From Huiozyma naganishii CBS 8797 (Eukaryota; Ascomycota; Saccharomycetes; Saccharomycetales; Saccharomycetaceae): a stretch of DNA of 64,000 nucleotides. Positions 49,682 through 59,059 of the stretch are shown in pieces (within the stretch, counting starts at the first letter, position 1; every line of letters starts with the position of its first letter). The stretch lies in assembly GCF_000348985.1 (NCBI RefSeq), contig NC_035923.1:1116001-1180000 (forward strand). The letters run 5' to 3'. The position numbers and the translations under genes were made by a program. Below the pieces are notes generated by a model. That model was not told the origin of the DNA. It did no database searches and worked only from the letters and a program-made list of their open reading frames with translations.

Positions 49682-50815
49682 ATGGGTGACAGGTCTCTAT
49701 CGCCGCAGAGTGTGTCCAGTGAGAACGTCGACACTGGGAGGATGCTCAAAGCTAGTAGCAGCAACAACAGTGCCGTGTCACTGGACAAGTACCATGAGCC
49801 GTCGACTTTGGAGAAGTTGCAACAGTTGACGGAACTCAATATTAGAAGACTTAATGGGACGCCCGTCACCGCTGGGTCCAGTATGGGCAATGCAGCTAGT
49901 GTTGCCTCGAACAACTTCAGTCTCCCGCCGATTTCATCATTCGATAACCTCGTGAGAGCAGCAGAGAGACAGTATAACGATAACGGTACACTCGTCATTG
50001 GGGATGGGGCCCCACGGGGCAGAACGCAGCGTCCAGCGAGTGTCACAAATAGTAGTAACAGCAGTCGTGGGAGTAACACGAGTGACGCGGCGGGGCGTGG
50101 TGGGGCTGCACTTGGTTCATCGCCGTTGGATTCAGAGGCGCAGAGCCCGATATCACCCGCAGGGTCTGGTACAGCCGTGCGGGACACAACTGCCACAACA
50201 ACAACAACAACAGGCAGCAGCAGCAGTAGTAAAGTAACGAAACCAAGGAGGAAGAAACAGTGTCCGATCTGTTTCAACTACTACGCGAACTTGTCCACGC
50301 ACAAATCAACACACCTCACACCGGAGGATAGACCGCATAGGTGCCCAGTGTGTCAGAGAGGGTTTGCTCGGAATAACGACCTCATAAGACACAAGAAGAG
50401 ACACTGGAAGGATGTGGACCAACCCATTGGTGATGACACTGACCCTGTTTCTGGGGAAAAGTTCCCGGAACAGGCCACTGAACACGACAAGTTGATCGCA
50501 CTCCACAGGATCAAGGGCACATTCAAGTGTCCCTTCAACTCAACACTCATCCAGCTAGATATGGAGATGTACCCGTTCAAGTCGCGTCCACTACTGTTTG
50601 AGACATCAAACTGTCATTCAACTGGGGTTTTCTCCAGATGCGACACTTTCAAGAACCATCTCAAGGCATTGCACTTCGAATACCCACCGGGGACAAAGAA
50701 GAAGGAGAGAACTGTCGTCCCTGGTAGGTGCAGGAACTGCGGAGTCAAGTTCCCGAACGTGGACACATGGCTCACGGAACACGTCGGCAAACAGTGCGGG
50801 TACACGTACCACTGA
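49682..50815 (+). CDS. STP3: C2H2 zinc-finger protein Stp3 (Stp3/Stp4 type)
   Basis: A 377-aa protein in the slot of YLR375W (STP3, 343 aa). Stp3/Stp4 resemble the transcription factors Stp1/Stp2. A Ser/Thr/Asn-rich N-terminal half with a short Thr run (about residues 170-176) leads to zinc fingers. The first starts at Cys194 (CPICFNYYANLSTHKSTH) and the second is CPVCQRGFARNNDLIRHKKRH (about 220). A third degenerate one contains CDTFKNHLKALH, and a final Cys pair is CRNCGVKFP...H. A basic KPRRKKQ stretch before finger 1 may be a nuclear signal. The first ATG is used. Target genes are not known from sequence. Confidence 0.9.
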   Translation: MGDRSLSPQSVSSENVDTGRMLKASSSNNSAVSLDKYHEPSTLEKLQQLTELNIRRLNGTPVTAGSSMGNAASVASNNFSLPPISSFDNLVRAAERQYNDNGTLVIGDGAPRGRTQRPASVTNSSNSSRGSNTSDAAGRGGAALGSSPLDSEAQSPISPAGSGTAVRDTTATTTTTTGSSSSSKVTKPRRKKQCPICFNYYANLSTHKSTHLTPEDRPHRCPVCQRGFARNNDLIRHKKRHWKDVDQPIGDDTDPVSGEKFPEQATEHDKLIALHRIKGTFKCPFNSTLIQLDMEMYPFKSRPLLFETSNCHSTGVFSRCDTFKNHLKALHFEYPPGTKKKERTVVPGRCRNCGVKFPNVDTWLTEHVGKQCGYTYH

Positions 50816-50863
50816 CTTAAACTACCCTTTTTATACACGAATAAAGCATTTTGATCTATATAG

Positions 50864-51496
50864 TCACTTCAACTGTCTGCACTGCGATCGCGTCTCAGTG
50901 TACAGCACCGTGTCGCACTCGTTCAAGTATTGCAAGGGGAGTGAAGTAGGGTACGCCGTCTGTGCGAGTTGCTGTCCGCCCGCGGTAGCAAACCCGATCC
51001 CGTACGATACAGTGACGACCCAGCAACCGTACCGTCGTTGCAATTTCCGCAGAGTCTCCAGTAATTGTGCGTCCGCCCCGGGACCCCTAGACCGACGGCA
51101 CAGCGACAGGTTGTCCACGATGATCCCCTGTAGAGGCATCGTGCGGGCCTCTGTAGGCAATTGAGATGGTACGTCTCGGAGGTACGCCGTGAGGTCCTCC
51201 ACGCGGGTCGATGAGACGAGGTGTCTCACTGTATGTGTGTCCTTTGCGGAGGGGGGGTGGTTGTTCCCGTAGTTGTCCACCACGAGAACACACCCGTGGC
51301 CCGCTGACTGTGTCAGAATGTCCTGTATGATTTGCCCGTGTCGGATATCCTTCACGATGATGTGTACCCTGCTGTGTGTCGAGTGTGGTTTCCCGTTCGT
51401 GATGGTGTGCCCCGCTGGTGGCAGGTCCAACGACCTCTGTGCCGGGGTTATGTATTTGCCCAATGGGTACACTTTACACCTAGCAATGATATCCAT
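50864..51496 (-). CDS. PSY3: Psy3, subunit of the Shu complex (Rad51 paralogue-like)
   Basis: A 210-aa protein in the slot of YLR376C (PSY3, 242 aa). Psy3 with Csm2, Shu1 and Shu2 promotes Rad51 filament assembly in error-free bypass. The chosen start, MDIIARCKVYPLGKYIT, aligns with the S. cerevisiae N-terminus. A longer version from 51580 (238 aa) is possible but the added 28 residues look non-homologous. Conserved core pieces are GIIVDNLSL and RRYGCWVVTVSY, plausible remnants of the RecA fold without Walker A. Overall similarity is low, so synteny matters. It converges with STP3, with 48 bp between stops. Confidence 0.83.
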   Translation of the reverse strand: MDIIARCKVYPLGKYITPAQRSLDLPPAGHTITNGKPHSTHSRVHIIVKDIRHGQIIQDILTQSAGHGCVLVVDNYGNNHPPSAKDTHTVRHLVSSTRVEDLTAYLRDVPSQLPTEARTMPLQGIIVDNLSLCRRSRGPGADAQLLETLRKLQRRYGCWVVTVSYGIGFATAGGQQLAQTAYPTSLPLQYLNECDTVLYTETRSQCRQLK

Positions 51497-51624
51497 CTTG
51501 CCCTTGCCGGGGGAGGCCCACTGGGGAAGATGGGTGTGCAGTGTAGTGTTTTTTACTCGAATTGAATATAGATATTGCATATGATCGATACAGATGTATT
51601 ACACATAGACGGTTCCCGGTCCAC

Positions 51625-52695
51625 TTACAACTTGCCAATGTGCATCAGGTACTTGTCTACCTCGTTGGGGGACCCGATCCAAATGGATGTCTTGTCATGT
51701 ATATGAGTTGGTTTCAAGTCTAGGATTCTGACGCCGTGGTCATCGACGGCCTTCCCACCCCCTTGCTCCACTAGCATCGCCATGGGGAACGCCTCGTACA
51801 GCAGTCTCAACTTCCCGTTTGGGTGGTACTTGTCACTAGGGTACGTGAAGATCCCACCATACAGGAATGTACGGTGTACGTCAGCGACCATGGACCCGAC
51901 GTACCTGGCCGAGTACGCCTTCGTCTCGGCACCAGTCACTGGGTCGACTTTGTGGGTCCTGAGGGACTCGATGAAACTCCTAGTGGATTCAACCCAGTAA
52001 GGTGAGTTCCCCTCGTTGACCGAGTAAATAGCTCTGTTTGCTGGGATTTGTAAATTTGGGTACGTGAGTATAAACTCACCCAAGTTATTATCCAGAGTGA
52101 ATCCATCTACACCTTGTCCCATGGTGACCATGAGATGAGTCGACGCACCGTACATTGCGTAACAGGCACCGCACATCTCTGTACCACTTCTCAGAACATC
52201 TTTCTCATCACCTTCTGACCCGGGCAGGATCTTAAAGATCGAGACAATTGTACCTACTGAAACACCAGCGTCGAGGTTTGAGGACCCATCGATCGGGTCA
52301 CAACAGATCGCATACTTGGCCTCGTTCCCCTCGAGCAAGATCAAATGTTCTTGCTCCTCGGAGACCACAACCCTAATGATCCCACTCGTCTTCATTGCAT
52401 TTATGAAAATCTCATCACCAAGCACATCCAGTTTCTTCTGCTGATCCCCAGTCGAATTCGTGTCACCAGTGATACCAATCAGATGAATCAACTCAGATTT
52501 CCTAATTGTCTGCGATATAAACTTGAAAGCGTACTGTAAAGCACTCAATACCATTGAGAAATCACCCTTGGCATTCTTATGCATCCGTTGTGACTCCAGT
52601 ATGAACCTGGGCAACGTGATAATATCCGTATCAATGTTTTCAGACCCAAGAGACCCAGCAGACTGCTTTCTCTCCGTATTCGTAGCTACAGGCAT
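51625..52695 (-). CDS. FBP1: Fructose-1,6-bisphosphatase
   Basis: A 356-aa enzyme (S. cerevisiae Fbp1, 348 aa) that makes fructose 6-phosphate, the key gluconeogenic step. Metal and substrate motifs are conserved: VSEEQE, CCDPIDGSSNLDAGVSVGT, and KLRLLYEAFPMA. The start MPVATNTERKQSAG is the first ATG and gives Pro at position 2, the N-degron read by the GID ubiquitin ligase in S. cerevisiae. RKQS (Ser12) is a likely PKA site equivalent to the N-terminal phosphosite. Both suggest glucose-triggered degradation is kept. Upstream lies the six-fold TCACGTG cluster shared with SEC61. Confidence 0.97.
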   Translation of the reverse strand: MPVATNTERKQSAGSLGSENIDTDIITLPRFILESQRMHKNAKGDFSMVLSALQYAFKFISQTIRKSELIHLIGITGDTNSTGDQQKKLDVLGDEIFINAMKTSGIIRVVVSEEQEHLILLEGNEAKYAICCDPIDGSSNLDAGVSVGTIVSIFKILPGSEGDEKDVLRSGTEMCGACYAMYGASTHLMVTMGQGVDGFTLDNNLGEFILTYPNLQIPANRAIYSVNEGNSPYWVESTRSFIESLRTHKVDPVTGAETKAYSARYVGSMVADVHRTFLYGGIFTYPSDKYHPNGKLRLLYEAFPMAMLVEQGGGKAVDDHGVRILDLKPTHIHDKTSIWIGSPNEVDKYLMHIGKL

Positions 52696-53535
52696 CGTGT
52701 GTGTGTAAAAGTATACTTGAATGAATAGCCGCCCAAACCTACTAAAGAAACGAACTACTCTTAGTCTCCTGTACCAACCCCCTTCGTAAAACAACCAACA
52801 ACAACTACCCAAAGCTCATAGTGCCCACCTATATCCTTCTATCCTAATATCCTTATATATGTATATACTGCTCTTCTTAATTATTAAGTGGTCCCTATAG
52901 CCCGGAACCAATCAGTACAGCCAGCAACGGTCTTCTCCGAGGTCCGGTTTTCTGCGAGTCTCTCGGACAAATGGGGAAAGAAGAAGAGAGAGAGAAACAC
53001 ACCCAGACACACCCGGACGAATGGGGTCACGTGCTTCGGGTATCACGTGTTTTCCGTTTTGGTCACGTGCTTATGGGGTGTCACGTGTTTTTCACGTGTT
53101 TTGGTTTTAGTCACGTGCTTTTTTGATATCACCCCCTACGAACAGGTGACCCGGCCAGCCTCATTTTTTTGTATTGAACACGTCTTTTCTTTCCATTAAA
53201 GATTTTCTCTCTCTCTGTGTGCATATATTTTTCATGTTATTTATTCGTTATTATTACTGTTAAACAGGTTTACGTTAACGCAGAGTTAGTAGACGTTACT
53301 CTCAATTGAACAACACGCTAAGCCGATACACACACAGCTGTTGAAGGAGAGACAGTATTGCCCCCCGTCTTCCCTCCCGCACCCAACGAAAAACGCAGCA
53401 GGCTGTTCTATTAACTCCGTCTCTGACTGACTCTCGAACGCTTATATCTTTCTTTTTTCACTCTCTCTCCTCACACACATCAGGGATTGATTGATTGATT
53501 TTTCAGCATCACAATACACAGACTCCCTATAGGAT
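52696..53535. other. Divergent FBP1/SEC61 intergenic region
   Basis: 840 bp separating two starts that point away from each other. It contains the E-box cluster (53027-53117), T-rich stretches near 53200-53260, and a GATT microsatellite at about 53484-53500. The last 70 bases before SEC61 are C/T-rich. Confidence 0.7.
53027..53117 (+). promoter_or_regulatory. Cluster of six TCACGTG boxes
   Basis: Six copies of TCACGTG start at 53027, 53043, 53063, 53081, 53092 and 53111, all in the same orientation and each followed by CTT or TTT. CACGTG is the core for bHLH factors (Cbf1, Pho4, Tye7 and others). The cluster lies 332-422 bp from the FBP1 start and 419-509 bp from the SEC61 start. Which factor binds, and which gene responds, is unknown. 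Confidence 0.75.
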
Positions 53536-54975
53536 ATGTCCGCCGGTATCTTAGACATCTTTAAGCTATTTGCTCCATACCTCCCAGAGGTTAGAGCCCC
53601 AGAGAGGAAAGTCCCTTACAACCAGAAGATCATTTGGACAGCCGTGTCCCTGCTGATTTTTTTGATCTTGGGACAGATCCCACTTTATGGGATCATCTCC
53701 AGTGAGACATCAGACCCACTGTACTGGTTGCGTGCCATGTTGGCCTCTAACAGAGGTACGCTGATGGAATTAGGTGTCACTCCGATCATCACCTCGTCCA
53801 TGATCTTCCAGTTCCTGCAGGGGACACAGCTGTTGACCATCCAGATGGACAGCAAGCAGGACAGGGAATTGTTCCAGATCGCACAGAAAGTATGTGCGAT
53901 CATCCTCACTTTTGGCCAGGCTGTCGTTGTCGTTCTTAGCGGGAACTACGGTAACCCAAAGGATATCGGGATCGCCATTTCTCTGTTGCTCATCTTCCAA
54001 TTGATGTTTGCATCCTTTATCGTGTTGCTATTGGATGAATTGCTCTCCAAGGGGTACGGGCTAGGGTCCGGTATCTCTCTGTTCACGGCTACAAACGTCG
54101 CTGAACAAATCTGTTGGAAGGCATTGGCACCTACAACGGTTAACAGCGGTCGTGGTAAAGAGTTCGAGGGTGCAATCGTCTCCTTCTTCCACCTGTTGGC
54201 AGTCCGGAAGGATAAGAAGCGTGCGCTTGTCGAGGCCTTCTACAGAGCAAACTTGCCAAACATGTTCCAAGTGTTGTCTACCGTGTTTGTGTTCCTTTTC
54301 GTCCTGTACTTGCAAGGGTTCAACTACGAACTGCCAGTCAGATCTACGAAAGTGAGAGGCTCCGTTGGCTCGTACCCAATCAAACTGTTCTACACTTCCA
54401 ACACCCCAATCATGTTGCAAAGCGCATTGACCTCAAACGTATTCCTCATCTCGCAGATGCTGTACCAGAGGTTCCCATCAAACCCAATCATCTGCACTTT
54501 GGGTGTCTGGGGGATCAAGCCGGGCACACAGGGACCACAGGTCGCGCTCAGCGGGCTCTCGTATTACATGCAGCCAATTTACTCGCTGAAGGAACTTCTA
54601 ATGGACCCAATCAAATCCGTCGTGTACATCGCCTTCGTGCTGGGTACCTGTGCCTTGTTCTCCAAGACGTGGATTGAAATTTCGGGCACCTCGCCAAAGG
54701 ACGTCGCCAAGCAGTTCAAGGACCAAGGGCTCGTCATCAACGGTAAGAGAGAGGTCAACGTCTACAGAGAACTCAAGAGGATCATCCCCACCGCCGCAGC
54801 CTTCGGCGGTGCCACTATCGGCGCCCTCTCTGTTGGCTCGGACCTGCTGGGGACCCTCGGCTCAGGCGCCTCCATTCTGATGGCTTCAACCACCATCTAC
54901 GGCTACTACGAGACCGCCGCAAAGGAGGGCGGGTTCACTAAGAACCTCGTCCCTGGCTTCTCTGACATGATGTGA
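53536..54975 (+). CDS. SEC61: Sec61 translocon channel, alpha subunit
   Basis: A 479-aa protein (S. cerevisiae Sec61, 480 aa), the pore of the ER protein-translocation channel. Ten membrane helices are expected. The highly conserved segments include [46 protein letters not shown] (plug/lateral gate region) and [14 protein letters not shown] at the end. Sequence is clearly closer to SEC61 than to its distant paralogue SSH1. In S. cerevisiae SEC61 (YLR378C) is on the opposite strand relative to its neighbours FBP1 and CSR1, so here the gene has been inverted in place and is divergent from FBP1. Confidence 0.98.
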   Translation: MSAGILDIFKLFAPYLPEVRAPERKVPYNQKIIWTAVSLLIFLILGQIPLYGIISSETSDPLYWLRAMLASNRGTLMELGVTPIITSSMIFQFLQGTQLLTIQMDSKQDRELFQIAQKVCAIILTFGQAVVVVLSGNYGNPKDIGIAISLLLIFQLMFASFIVLLLDELLSKGYGLGSGISLFTATNVAEQICWKALAPTTVNSGRGKEFEGAIVSFFHLLAVRKDKKRALVEAFYRANLPNMFQVLSTVFVFLFVLYLQGFNYELPVRSTKVRGSVGSYPIKLFYTSNTPIMLQSALTSNVFLISQMLYQRFPSNPIICTLGVWGIKPGTQGPQVALSGLSYYMQPIYSLKELLMDPIKSVVYIAFVLGTCALFSKTWIEISGTSPKDVAKQFKDQGLVINGKREVNVYRELKRIIPTAAAFGGATIGALSVGSDLLGTLGSGASILMASTTIYGYYETAAKEGGFTKNLVPGFSDMM

Positions 54976-55305
54976 GCTCACCCTTCTGAGCCCCATCTAC
55001 GTAATATGTATATATACATACTTGTATATAGACTTGTACACATTGAGATTGACACAAGAGGGAGTCCCCCAACGAGCTCTCGAGAGACTCTCTCTCTCAA
55101 CAAACGAGTGTCTCGTTTATAAGTCGGCGGTGCAGTGCGTCTGTGGTGTGGGTGTTCCCTCACTCTGTTTTACCGATATTCTTCAACAACTGCCCTCTCA
55201 ACGATATATATATATATAGTTAGGTAGATATACAGGGATAAAGTGCTGGTGCTGTTGAATTGAGAGCTGTAGGGTCAATTGAAAAGCTGGTGGGATATAA
55301 CAGAA
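54976..55305. other. SEC61-CSR1 intergenic
   Basis: 330 bp with TA-rich runs (about 55005-55032 and 55203-55218) typical of poly(A) and promoter regions. No gene seen. Confidence 0.5.
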
Positions 55306-56601
55306 ATGACGACCGCTAACAGTGTAACTGGCGATGATCTCGCAACAGTGCGCACAAACCACTCGCACCTTTCAAGGGACCAAGAGGCCGCGTTGAAGCA
55401 AGTGTGGACTTACTTATTCCACTTCTGGAAGGTCCCCGTTGACGGGACCGCTGCGTTTGCTGGGTCTCAGGGACAGGGGGTTAGTGGTGCGCATGAATCC
55501 TCGTCGCACGGGAAGAGCATTTCGTCGTCGTTGTGGGGGAAACTGTCCGGTTCGAGCAAGCCACACGAGAACGATGCATCGGGCCACCACAGCGGGCACG
55601 ACGTGAAGTACAGTAAAGGGTTGGTGCACCCGGCTCTGGAGGGGATGGACGCGGGGAGGATGCAGCAGGAGTTCTGGCAGACGTTGCGGTTGGAGTCCCC
55701 CGACTGCCATCTGTTGCGGTTCTGTAGGGCCAGGAAGTTCCACACGAATAAAGTGATGCGGATGGTCGCACGCACATTCGAGTTCTACGATAAGCGGAAG
55801 GTCAACGCTTTGATAGATGGCGGGGAGGCGAAAATCTTCAAGGAGAACAAGGAACCCGGGCTAATGATGAACTTCAAGGTCCAAAAGGCCGTGCTGTTCG
55901 GGAAAGATAACAAGCAGAGGCCGTATATACTTGTCAGACCCAAGTTCCACCACGCGGCAGACCAGACGGAGACAGAGGTGGAAAAGTACGCACTGTTGGT
56001 CATCGAACTGTCCAGGTTGTTCATGCGAGAAGGTTCCATAACGATTCTTTTCGATCTGACAGACTTCTCCTTGTCCAACATGGACTACTCCCCAGTGAAG
56101 TTCATCATCTCATGTTTTGAGGCACACTACCCGGAATGTCTAGGCGCGCTCCTGATCCACAAGGCACCATGGCTGTTTTCTCCAATCTGGAATATCATCA
56201 AGACCTGGCTGGATCCTGTGGTCGCTTCAAAGATCGTGTTCACCAAGAACATCAAAGAGTTGTCCCGCTACATAGGCCAACAAGAGCTGCCCGTCTACAT
56301 GGAGGGTAAAAACAATGCCCTGGACCTGGACCACTACAGCCCGCCAGACGGTTCGCAGGACAAGCTGCTCAACGTCAAGGACGACAACTTTAAAAAACTG
56401 TCAACGAAGAGAGAACAACTCATCGAGGAGTTCAAAAAGGTCACCGCAAAGTGGATCGAAACTACAGAGCAGGCACAGTCCTCCAAGTTATGGCAGATGA
56501 AGTGCGAGCTCGGGGAAGAACTGTGTCAGAACTATGCCGAACTCGACCCGTACATCAGGTCCAGATCATCATACGACGTCCAGGGGCTTCTGAAATTATA
56601 G
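55306..56601 (+). CDS. CSR1: Sec14-like phosphatidylinositol transfer protein Csr1
   Basis: A 431-aa protein in the slot of YLR380W (CSR1, 408 aa), one of the Sec14 homologues that move phosphatidylinositol between membranes. A CRAL-TRIO N-helix region lies at about residues 105-165 (LLRFCRARKFHTNKVMRMV). The CRAL-TRIO lipid-binding domain covers about 180-345 (ITILFDLTDFSLSNMDY, YPECLGALLIHKAPWLFSPIW, LPVYMEGK). The segment at about 55-95 is Ser/His/Gly-rich and probably disordered. The C-terminal 60 residues are helical and charged. First ATG used. CSR1 is also linked to fatty-acid synthase regulation in S. cerevisiae. Confidence 0.93.
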   Translation: MTTANSVTGDDLATVRTNHSHLSRDQEAALKQVWTYLFHFWKVPVDGTAAFAGSQGQGVSGAHESSSHGKSISSSLWGKLSGSSKPHENDASGHHSGHDVKYSKGLVHPALEGMDAGRMQQEFWQTLRLESPDCHLLRFCRARKFHTNKVMRMVARTFEFYDKRKVNALIDGGEAKIFKENKEPGLMMNFKVQKAVLFGKDNKQRPYILVRPKFHHAADQTETEVEKYALLVIELSRLFMREGSITILFDLTDFSLSNMDYSPVKFIISCFEAHYPECLGALLIHKAPWLFSPIWNIIKTWLDPVVASKIVFTKNIKELSRYIGQQELPVYMEGKNNALDLDHYSPPDGSQDKLLNVKDDNFKKLSTKREQLIEEFKKVTAKWIETTEQAQSSKLWQMKCELGEELCQNYAELDPYIRSRSSYDVQGLLKL

Positions 56602-56817
56602 AACTGCAATCGCCACCCAGACGTACAACCACGCGCAACAAACAAACGCAGCACCAAATCTTCTACATCGTACATACTTTATGTAACTCATCATCATTTT
56701 CTGATAAATCATTTATTTCGCGTTCCTTTAACTTGTTAATAATAAACAACATAAACACTCATCTCATAAATATACATATATGTGTATTTCTAGTGGTAAG
56801 TGAAAACGATAAGGGTA

Positions 56818-58989
56818 ATGTTATTACCGCTTGATGAGGCAATTGATGGTTTGCTACGGGCAACACCGCATACTCCTCAATGGCAATTGAAGAGGTGGCT
56901 AAGAACGCTCTTTTCGATATCTGCTAAGCACGGTATACAGACGCGCCAGTTCCCGAGACTGATCAAGTACCTTTGCGAAACCCATGTCGTGTCCTTGCAC
57001 AACAAGATCCGTATTATCGACGAGTGTATGCTACCTAATGGATCCTTCACGAACAATGACGTTACACTCGAATTGATACGGCATCTTGGGACGCACCAAC
57101 CAATGGATAAACAAACGCCAAAAGAGGTACAGATACACCTGTTGAAATGGCTGGTACACGTGGTCTTTCTTCTACCGGATAATAGTGATACAAGGCTGCT
57201 CTCCTGCTGGATCCATCTCTGGCAGTACAATTATATTCAACGGTACGTGACATACATGATCGTTTGGTCCACTCGAAGTAAGCAAGATATCAAACCGTGG
57301 TCTATAGAAACGTTTCTAAGAACCGCAAAAAATCCAGCATATTCCAACGCTGCAGTACACACAACATTGGTCTTGAAAAGGTACTTGTCAGTTCTAGGGG
57401 AGTCCCAGGATATCAAGCGCTGCATATCAAACTTAAACTGCCCCGCGCAAGAGTTAAAGAGCGTACAAAGCATGCAATTTGAGCAACGGTTTACGGATAA
57501 AATCAAGAGAGTCTTGGTCACTGAACAACCTTTCAAGTTCAGTGACGAAATCATAAAGGCTAATCTAAAGACGTTGTTATTCCAATTGCGGGATTCTGAA
57601 TTGGATCCCCTTAAGCTAAATTTCAACGCAGAACCGCCGCAGGATGATTCCACCCTATACACAATGCATACCCAGATGGATTTGGTCAAGAATTGGCCGA
57701 GACTGGATTTACCGACGAATGTGGAGCCCTTACTCACGAACTTGGACTCCATCGCCAGATATTATCCGCTGGTTTACGAAAATTTAGATAATGGCAACAG
57801 ACAGATACAAGAGTTTTGGCAGAGCTCTTACTACTGGATACAAATAAATATGAGGAGATGTTTTATGGAAAGACAAATAAATCAACAGGACAGGGACAGA
57901 CTATTTGACAAAGTAATTCAGAATTGCCGGCTCTATGATCACTTCTTAATGAAACTGGCAAACGATTTTCTGACGCTGGACAATTTCTTGGCCAATAAGG
58001 ATTATTTTATTAGGATATGTCTAGCGGTGTTCCCAGTCTTGAGACTGATGCCAGGAGACTTGAGCTTCCTAAGAAATAGAATCTTGAAGATCCTCGCAGT
58101 TTGCCATCTTACCAAAAACGGGAAGTCCGCTGCTGCGGGGAACGACACCGCATTTGCTGACGTTTCTTGCTCTTTAATCTTTTTGACAAGAAACTGGCTG
58201 GCGAAATACGCTAATGACGCGAGAGTCATGGAATTTAGCCTCGATCTTTTGGCCGATTTAAGAAGGTTGCTACTTGGGAGTCTTTCAAGTTCCGTGGAAA
58301 ACAGATCGATAAGTATAGGCATTATGATGGTTTTAGAGACGTTATCCGATTACATCCCTATCTATGAGGGGTCAGGTCTACAGAATGATGATACGTTAGG
58401 TAAAATAATACTCAGGAGTAACACTATTGATAAAGTGGTGACGTTTGATGACCCACTGCTGTTGAATTTCTGCTGTAGATATCTCACTTCGATCAAGGGG
58501 ATATTACTGAATCGACCATCGACAGACGTTTTTGTCCAAGTACAAAATCACTACATTCTCGACCTGACAAACTACTTATGGAGAAACAAAATCGCAAGCT
58601 CCAAAAAGATATTCAACATTTCGACAGAGTTCATAAAAAATGTGCTGGATAACGCATTTTTTCCAGATATTCATAATAAACCAAAGGCAGTCTTCTCATT
58701 TATGGGAATTGCTGCTTTATCGTACGTTTCCGTTGTCGCATTGAGAAGGTTAGAGAAACTAAATAATGTGAGAGTACAGTACAACACTTTACTGAACGAA
58801 GAGTGCTTCAAGAAGTTTTATAAATCCTTATCACACGAAGATGACTGGCTGCCCGGAATCAATACATTTGAAGAGTTGAGACTTAAGCTTATACTGGAAA
58901 TCTATAAATCCAACGCATACAAGAATATAGCATTGTTTTTATTCACATATATGAAGAGCTTATCAACATATGGCTCCAAAAAAACATAG
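56818..58989 (+). CDS. CTF3: Ctf3, kinetochore CCAN subunit (CENP-I)
   Basis: A 723-aa protein in the slot of YLR381W (CTF3, 733 aa). Ctf3 (CENP-I) with Mcm16 and Mcm22 is part of the inner kinetochore and recruits other factors to centromeres. It is almost all helical, with alpha-solenoid character and no cofactor motif. Conserved pieces include LIKYLCETHVVSL, KWLVHVVFLLP, DDPLLLNFCCRYL and ALFLFTYMKSLSTYGS at the C-terminus. The first ATG (MLLPLDEAIDGLL) is used; the frame is open just upstream without ATG. Its codons are AT-richer than in the genes before it. Synteny and length support the call. Confidence 0.92.
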   Translation: MLLPLDEAIDGLLRATPHTPQWQLKRWLRTLFSISAKHGIQTRQFPRLIKYLCETHVVSLHNKIRIIDECMLPNGSFTNNDVTLELIRHLGTHQPMDKQTPKEVQIHLLKWLVHVVFLLPDNSDTRLLSCWIHLWQYNYIQRYVTYMIVWSTRSKQDIKPWSIETFLRTAKNPAYSNAAVHTTLVLKRYLSVLGESQDIKRCISNLNCPAQELKSVQSMQFEQRFTDKIKRVLVTEQPFKFSDEIIKANLKTLLFQLRDSELDPLKLNFNAEPPQDDSTLYTMHTQMDLVKNWPRLDLPTNVEPLLTNLDSIARYYPLVYENLDNGNRQIQEFWQSSYYWIQINMRRCFMERQINQQDRDRLFDKVIQNCRLYDHFLMKLANDFLTLDNFLANKDYFIRICLAVFPVLRLMPGDLSFLRNRILKILAVCHLTKNGKSAAAGNDTAFADVSCSLIFLTRNWLAKYANDARVMEFSLDLLADLRRLLLGSLSSSVENRSISIGIMMVLETLSDYIPIYEGSGLQNDDTLGKIILRSNTIDKVVTFDDPLLLNFCCRYLTSIKGILLNRPSTDVFVQVQNHYILDLTNYLWRNKIASSKKIFNISTEFIKNVLDNAFFPDIHNKPKAVFSFMGIAALSYVSVVALRRLEKLNNVRVQYNTLLNEECFKKFYKSLSHEDDWLPGINTFEELRLKLILEIYKSNAYKNIALFLFTYMKSLSTYGSKKT

Positions 58990-59059
58990 TCTATAATAAT
59001 AGAATATTATTTACAAGCGACTTAATTTAAATGCCTAATGGGAAGCCTATGGTGCACGC

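Noticed and set aside
53250..53290. Replication origin (ARS) consensus near GTTTACGTTAA
   Set aside because: Two mismatches to the 11-bp consensus by eye and no supporting B element; too weak to call.
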